Made by a program: the position numbers and the translations under genes. Below are positions 60,745-64,000 of a DNA stretch of 64,000 nucleotides, one piece after another (the stretch's first letter is position 1; each line of letters opens with the position of its first letter). Location: the NCBI RefSeq assembly GCF_002847345.1, contig NZ_LXFV01000007.1, forward strand, positions 217,602-281,601, given 5' to 3'. The stretch comes from Pectobacterium peruviense. GTDB lineage: Bacteria; Pseudomonadota; Gammaproteobacteria; Enterobacterales; Enterobacteriaceae. The notes beneath the pieces are model-generated. The model saw only the letters and a list, made by a program, of their open reading frames with translations. It had not been told where the DNA came from and made no database searches.

Positions 60745-60885
60745 TTCCCATTCAGAGAATAGGCGTATGACGCGTACCGCCTCCGTTAGACGCGGCGCTA
60801 TACAAGCAGAGCAGAAAGCACGAAAGAACGTAGACCAGAGAGATTGTGCTGACCTGGGCGGCCAGCACAGATAAGAAAAATAGCG

Positions 60886-61872
60886 TTATGCCGTCAGACG
60901 AGCAAAAGCGTCACGGATTTCCTGTTCAGGTAAATCCACACCAATAAAGACCATCACGCTCTTTCTTTCTTCATCAGAAAGCCATTCTCTGTCCCAGTCA
61001 GCGCTATACAAGCGTTGGACACCCTGAAACAGCAGGCGACGGTTATCACCGTTGATGGCCAAAATGCCTTTATAACGCAGCAGGTTATCGGAGAATTGTA
61101 GCAACAGGTTTTCCATCACATCGGAGACTGCCTGAAGCTCAACGGCATCATCGAGATACACAACAATCGACTGCACGTTATTCTGCGTAGGGGCGACAAA
61201 GCGAAATACCGGCGTTTTCACGTCCAGCTTGTCACTAAGAACAAAGCCATCGATGTTAAACAGCACGCTCAGATCGATATCACCGTGTACCACAGGATAG
61301 ATCGGCGCACGCGCATTGATGCGTTGCAAACGCGGTAGCAGCGTCTCATCTTCGCTTGCCACATCAGTTTTGGTTAGCAATATGCGGTCGGCATAGCCAA
61401 TCTGCGACTGCGCGATGGTGAACTGATCGAGCTGTTGTTGCGCATGCACCGCATCAACCAGCGTGATGATTCCGTCCAGAACAAAGCGTTCGCAGATAAC
61501 TTCATGAGAGAAGAAGGTTTGCGCCACCGGCCCCGGATCGGCCATACCAGTGCATTCAATGATAACGTGATCGAAATCCAACGTGCCGTTATCCACACCA
61601 TCAACCAGATCGAGCAGCGCATCGGCCAGTTCATTGGACTGCGTGCAGCAGATACAGCCGTTACTCAGCGTCGTAATCTGGCTGGCACGTTCACCGATTA
61701 ACGTGTTATCAATCGGAACTTCACCAAATTCATTTTCAATCACGGCAATCTTGTAGCCGTGTTCGGCATTCAAAATATGCCGTAATAAGGTGGTTTTTCC
61801 TGCACCGAGAAACCCGGTCAGAATAGTGACGTACACGGGTTTAGTTACATCAGATGATAAAGGTTGAGTCAT
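60886..61872 (-). CDS. yjiA: COG0523 metal GTPase YjiA
   Basis: CobW/YjiA-family metallochaperone GTPase, 328 residues. P-loop GFLGAGKTT, the CxCC metal motif (SNGCICC), Walker B-like ECTGMADP and NKxD-equivalent LTKTDV. C-terminal CobW_C domain. ATG 61872 with GGAACC upstream is chosen; a TTG at 61884 is in frame. 16 bp after yjiX, same order as E. coli yjiY-yjiX-yjiA. Confidence 0.92.
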   Translation of the reverse strand: MTQPLSSDVTKPVYVTILTGFLGAGKTTLLRHILNAEHGYKIAVIENEFGEVPIDNTLIGERASQITTLSNGCICCTQSNELADALLDLVDGVDNGTLDFDHVIIECTGMADPGPVAQTFFSHEVICERFVLDGIITLVDAVHAQQQLDQFTIAQSQIGYADRILLTKTDVASEDETLLPRLQRINARAPIYPVVHGDIDLSVLFNIDGFVLSDKLDVKTPVFRFVAPTQNNVQSIVVYLDDAVELQAVSDVMENLLLQFSDNLLRYKGILAINGDNRRLLFQGVQRLYSADWDREWLSDEERKSVMVFIGVDLPEQEIRDAFARLTA

Positions 61873-61888
61873 AACCGGTTCCAAGTCG

Positions 61889-62092
61889 TTAACAGCAGCG
61901 CATCCCGCCTTTGCCGTCTCCGCCGTAACGCGCCTGCTGGCGTTCGCGGAAAAATTCTTCGTACGTCATCGCAGGTTTATCCGGGTGATTGGTCTGCATA
62001 TGCTGCACATAGGTATCATAATCTGGCATACCGACCAGCATACGCGCCGCCTGGCCCAAATATTTTCCTGCTTTTCCCAGATTGCCAAACAT
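61889..62092 (-). CDS. yjiX: YbdD/YjiX family protein
   Basis: 67-residue soluble protein of unknown function ending [11 protein letters not shown]. The start at ATG 62092 follows GGAGG at 5 bases; readings from 62095 or 62158 are possible but add non-conserved residues. Always linked to CstA/BtsT transporters. Confidence 0.92.
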   Translation of the reverse strand: MFGNLGKAGKYLGQAARMLVGMPDYDTYVQHMQTNHPDKPAMTYEEFFRERQQARYGGDGKGGMRCC

Positions 62093-62237
62093 CATTACCT
62101 CCAGACCATCGCCTGCAATAGCGGCTAGATAAAAAATACCCTGTATAACGTTATACATTATACAGGGTATCTGTACCCGTCATCTTTCACGTTCAACCTT
62201 GCAAGCTGTCTCGCAAAATCTGACGGGCGCGTGTGGC

Positions 62238-64000
62238 TTAGTGACCGGAAGAAACTTTCACGCCACCTTCAGGAACCGGAACATACGGTGTTTCCTGATC
62301 GGTACGTTCAGCCACTTTACGTGCAGCCAATGCCGCTTTAATACCGTATGCGATAATGCTGTACACCACGATCAGGAACAGAATGCTCAGACCGGCGTTG
62401 GTGTAGTTGTTAGTCACGATATGGTTCATGTTCGAAATCTGCTGCGCGCTCAGATCGGCACCGCCTTCTGCAATTTTACCCTTGAACATGTTCGCCATGT
62501 AGAAGAAGCCTTCCAGCTGTGGGTTGTCGCTGAACAGTTTCAGACCCAGCGCCCAAGTGGTACAGATCAGCAGCCAAACCGCAGGAACCAGCGTTACCCA
62601 AATGTACTGCGTACGTTTCATCTTAATCAGGATAACAGTACCCAGTACCAGCGCCACCGCAGCCAGCATCTGGTTAGAGATACCGAACAACGGCCACAAG
62701 CTCTTCACGCCGCCCAGTGGATCAACCACGCCTTGATACAGCAGGTAGCCCCACAGACCGACGCAGCCCGCCGTACCGATCATACCGGCAATCAGAGAGT
62801 CAGTTTTCTTCAGGAAAGGAACGAAGTTACCCAACAGATCCTGCAACATGAAGCGACCGGCACGTGTACCCGCATCCAGTGCTGTCAGAATGAACAGCGC
62901 TTCAAACAGAATACCGAAGTGATACCAGAAGCCCATGTTGGCACCAGGAATGATCTGGTGGAACACGTGTGCGATACCGACAGCCAGCGTTGGTGCACCG
63001 CCTGCGCGGTTCAGAACAGAAGGTTCACCGATGTCTTTCGCCGTTTGCATAATCTGCTCAGGAGAAATCACGAAGCCCCAGGAGCTAACGGTCGCCGCCG
63101 CGTGTGCGGATACGTCCTGCAACTGTGCCAGAATCATCGGCGCATCCGCCGTGCCCAGTCGATGCAGGTCCGGCATAGTAATACCCAATGCTGCTGGCGG
63201 GGTATTCATCGCGAAGTAGAGACCCGGTTCGATGATAGACGCCGCAACCAAAGCCATGATCGCCACGAAAGATTCCATCAACATCGCACCGTAACCGATG
63301 AAACGTGCATCTTTTTCGTTAGCCATCAATTTCGGCGTAGTGCCGGAAGCAATCAGCGCGTGGAAGCCAGATACAGCACCACAGGCGATAGTAATAAACA
63401 GGAACGGGAACAGCGTACCTTTCCAGACCGGACCGGTGCCATCCACAAACTGCGTTATCGCTGGCATTTTCAGATCGGGATTCAGGATCACGATACCAAT
63501 CGCCAGACCGACGATGACACCGATTTTCAGGAAGGTCGCCAGATAGTCACGCGGAGCCAGAATCAACCATACTGGCAGCAATGCGGATACGAAAGCATAG
63601 CCAATCAGCGTATAGGTGATTGTCGTATCTTTGAAGGTCAGCGCTGGGCCCCAGTACGGGTCGTGTGCAACGACACCACCAAACCAGATTGCCAGAACCA
63701 GCAGCACGATCCCCATCACCGAGATTTCACCGACTTTACCCGGACGGATAAAGCGCATGTAGACGCCCATAAACAGCGCGATCGGTACCGTAGAACAAAC
63801 GGTAAAGACGCCCCACGGGCTTTCTGCCAGCGCTTTCACCACAATCAGCGCCAGTACGGCAAGAATGATGATCATGATAAGGAAGCAGCCGAACAGCGCA
63901 ATCGTACCCGGTACAGGACCGAGTTCTTTCTTAACGATTTCGCCTAACGACGCACCATTACGGCGGGTCGAAATAAAAACAACACCATGAAATCCTGCCC
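62238..64000 (-). CDS. btsT: Pyruvate/H+ symporter BtsT (YjiY, CstA family), 5' end outside window
   Basis: Carbon-starvation-type permease with many hydrophobic helices; the reading frame stays open to the right edge (TRRNGASLGEIVKKELGPVP before the first internal Met). Only the N-terminal ~125 residues are missing by comparison with family length near 716. Adjacent yjiX and yjiA identify it as BtsT (pyruvate uptake) rather than CstA, which has ybdD beside it; assignment rests on that context. Ends ETPYVPVPEGGVKVSSGH. Confidence 0.88.
   Translation of the reverse strand, partial: AGFHGVVFISTRRNGASLGEIVKKELGPVPGTIALFGCFLIMIIILAVLALIVVKALAESPWGVFTVCSTVPIALFMGVYMRFIRPGKVGEISVMGIVLLVLAIWFGGVVAHDPYWGPALTFKDTTITYTLIGYAFVSALLPVWLILAPRDYLATFLKIGVIVGLAIGIVILNPDLKMPAITQFVDGTGPVWKGTLFPFLFITIACGAVSGFHALIASGTTPKLMANEKDARFIGYGAMLMESFVAIMALVAASIIEPGLYFAMNTPPAALGITMPDLHRLGTADAPMILAQLQDVSAHAAATVSSWGFVISPEQIMQTAKDIGEPSVLNRAGGAPTLAVGIAHVFHQIIPGANMGFWYHFGILFEALFILTALDAGTRAGRFMLQDLLGNFVPFLKKTDSLIAGMIGTAGCVGLWGYLLYQGVVDPLGGVKSLWPLFGISNQMLAAVALVLGTVILIKMKRTQYIWVTLVPAVWLLICTTWALGLKLFSDNPQLEGFFYMANMFKGKIAEGGADLSAQQISNMNHIVTNNYTNAGLSILFLIVVYSIIAYGIKAALAARKVAERTDQETPYVPVPEGGVKVSSGH

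Noticed and set aside
62199..63947. 582-codon plus-strand open frame
   Set aside because: It is exactly antisense to btsT; its His/Arg/Gln-rich translation and the absence of any family motif show it is a codon-bias shadow.

Overview
The window looks like the chromosome of a soft-rot enterobacterium, most probably Pectobacterium. Core genes (gyrA, nrdAB, rcsDBC, men, ubiG) read as close Enterobacterales orthologues. The accessory content fits that genus: an FHL-2 type hyf locus joined to hyp and hyb, and a secreted GH28 polygalacturonase preceded by a near-perfect KdgR box. No rRNA, tRNA, CRISPR, prophage or intact insertion sequence was seen. Species assignment is inference from gene content, not from a search.

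Layout. (1) 1-14977 is a hydrogen-metabolism island: the end of a hyf operon (hyfG-H-I-J-hycI), a divergent sigma-54 activator (fhlA/hyfR), hypABCDE, and a convergent hybOABCDE operon for hydrogenase-2. One Hyp set must serve both enzymes, because no hybF or hybG lies here. FNR-like and Fur-like sites lie upstream of hybO. (2) 15550-21083 is ybbP-ybbA, tesA, ybbO, ybbN(cnoX). (3) 21084-26812 holds a hairpin-rich structured element, yfaY, tyrP with a TyrR box and an ERIC in its leader, yfaZ, then menE. (4) 25364-32715 is the menaquinone operon menF-D-H-B-C-E, with an ERIC between menF and menD. (5) 32716-35203 is a small accessory patch: a doubly deleted SDR pseudogene, an intact SDR and a divergent HxlR regulator. 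(6) 35340-42759 is an MFS transporter, rcsD, rcsB and convergent rcsC. (7) 42875-50622 is gyrA, ubiG, nrdA, nrdB and yfaE. (8) 50823-58844 is a chemoreceptor, qmcA-ybbJ, cueR/copA, ybaP and ybaK. (9) 58845-64000 is a composite ERIC, pehN, yjiA, yjiX and the 3' part of btsT (yjiY).

Genes that work together. HyfG/H/I form the hydrogenase arm of formate hydrogenlyase, HycI and HybD trim the two large subunits, and HypA-E build and insert the NiFe(CN)2CO centre. Men enzymes make the menaquinone that hydrogenase-2 reduces. RcsC, RcsD and RcsB form one phosphorelay. YfaE keeps the NrdB radical cofactor active. CueR controls copA.

The strongest new-looking observation is in copA. A C-CCA-AAA slippery heptamer at 55004-55010 lies just after the second metal-binding domain. 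A -1 stop follows one codon later, and a perfect 9-bp stem starts 5 nt downstream. This predicts a two-domain copper chaperone made by programmed frameshifting. Other points worth checking are the 21.1-21.4 kb structured element, a 16-bp duplication that puts a decoy start codon before rcsB, 17-bp palindromic tandem repeats in the gyrA leader, the long tesA/ybbA 5' overlap, and a family of ERIC elements with hairpin-chain inserts.
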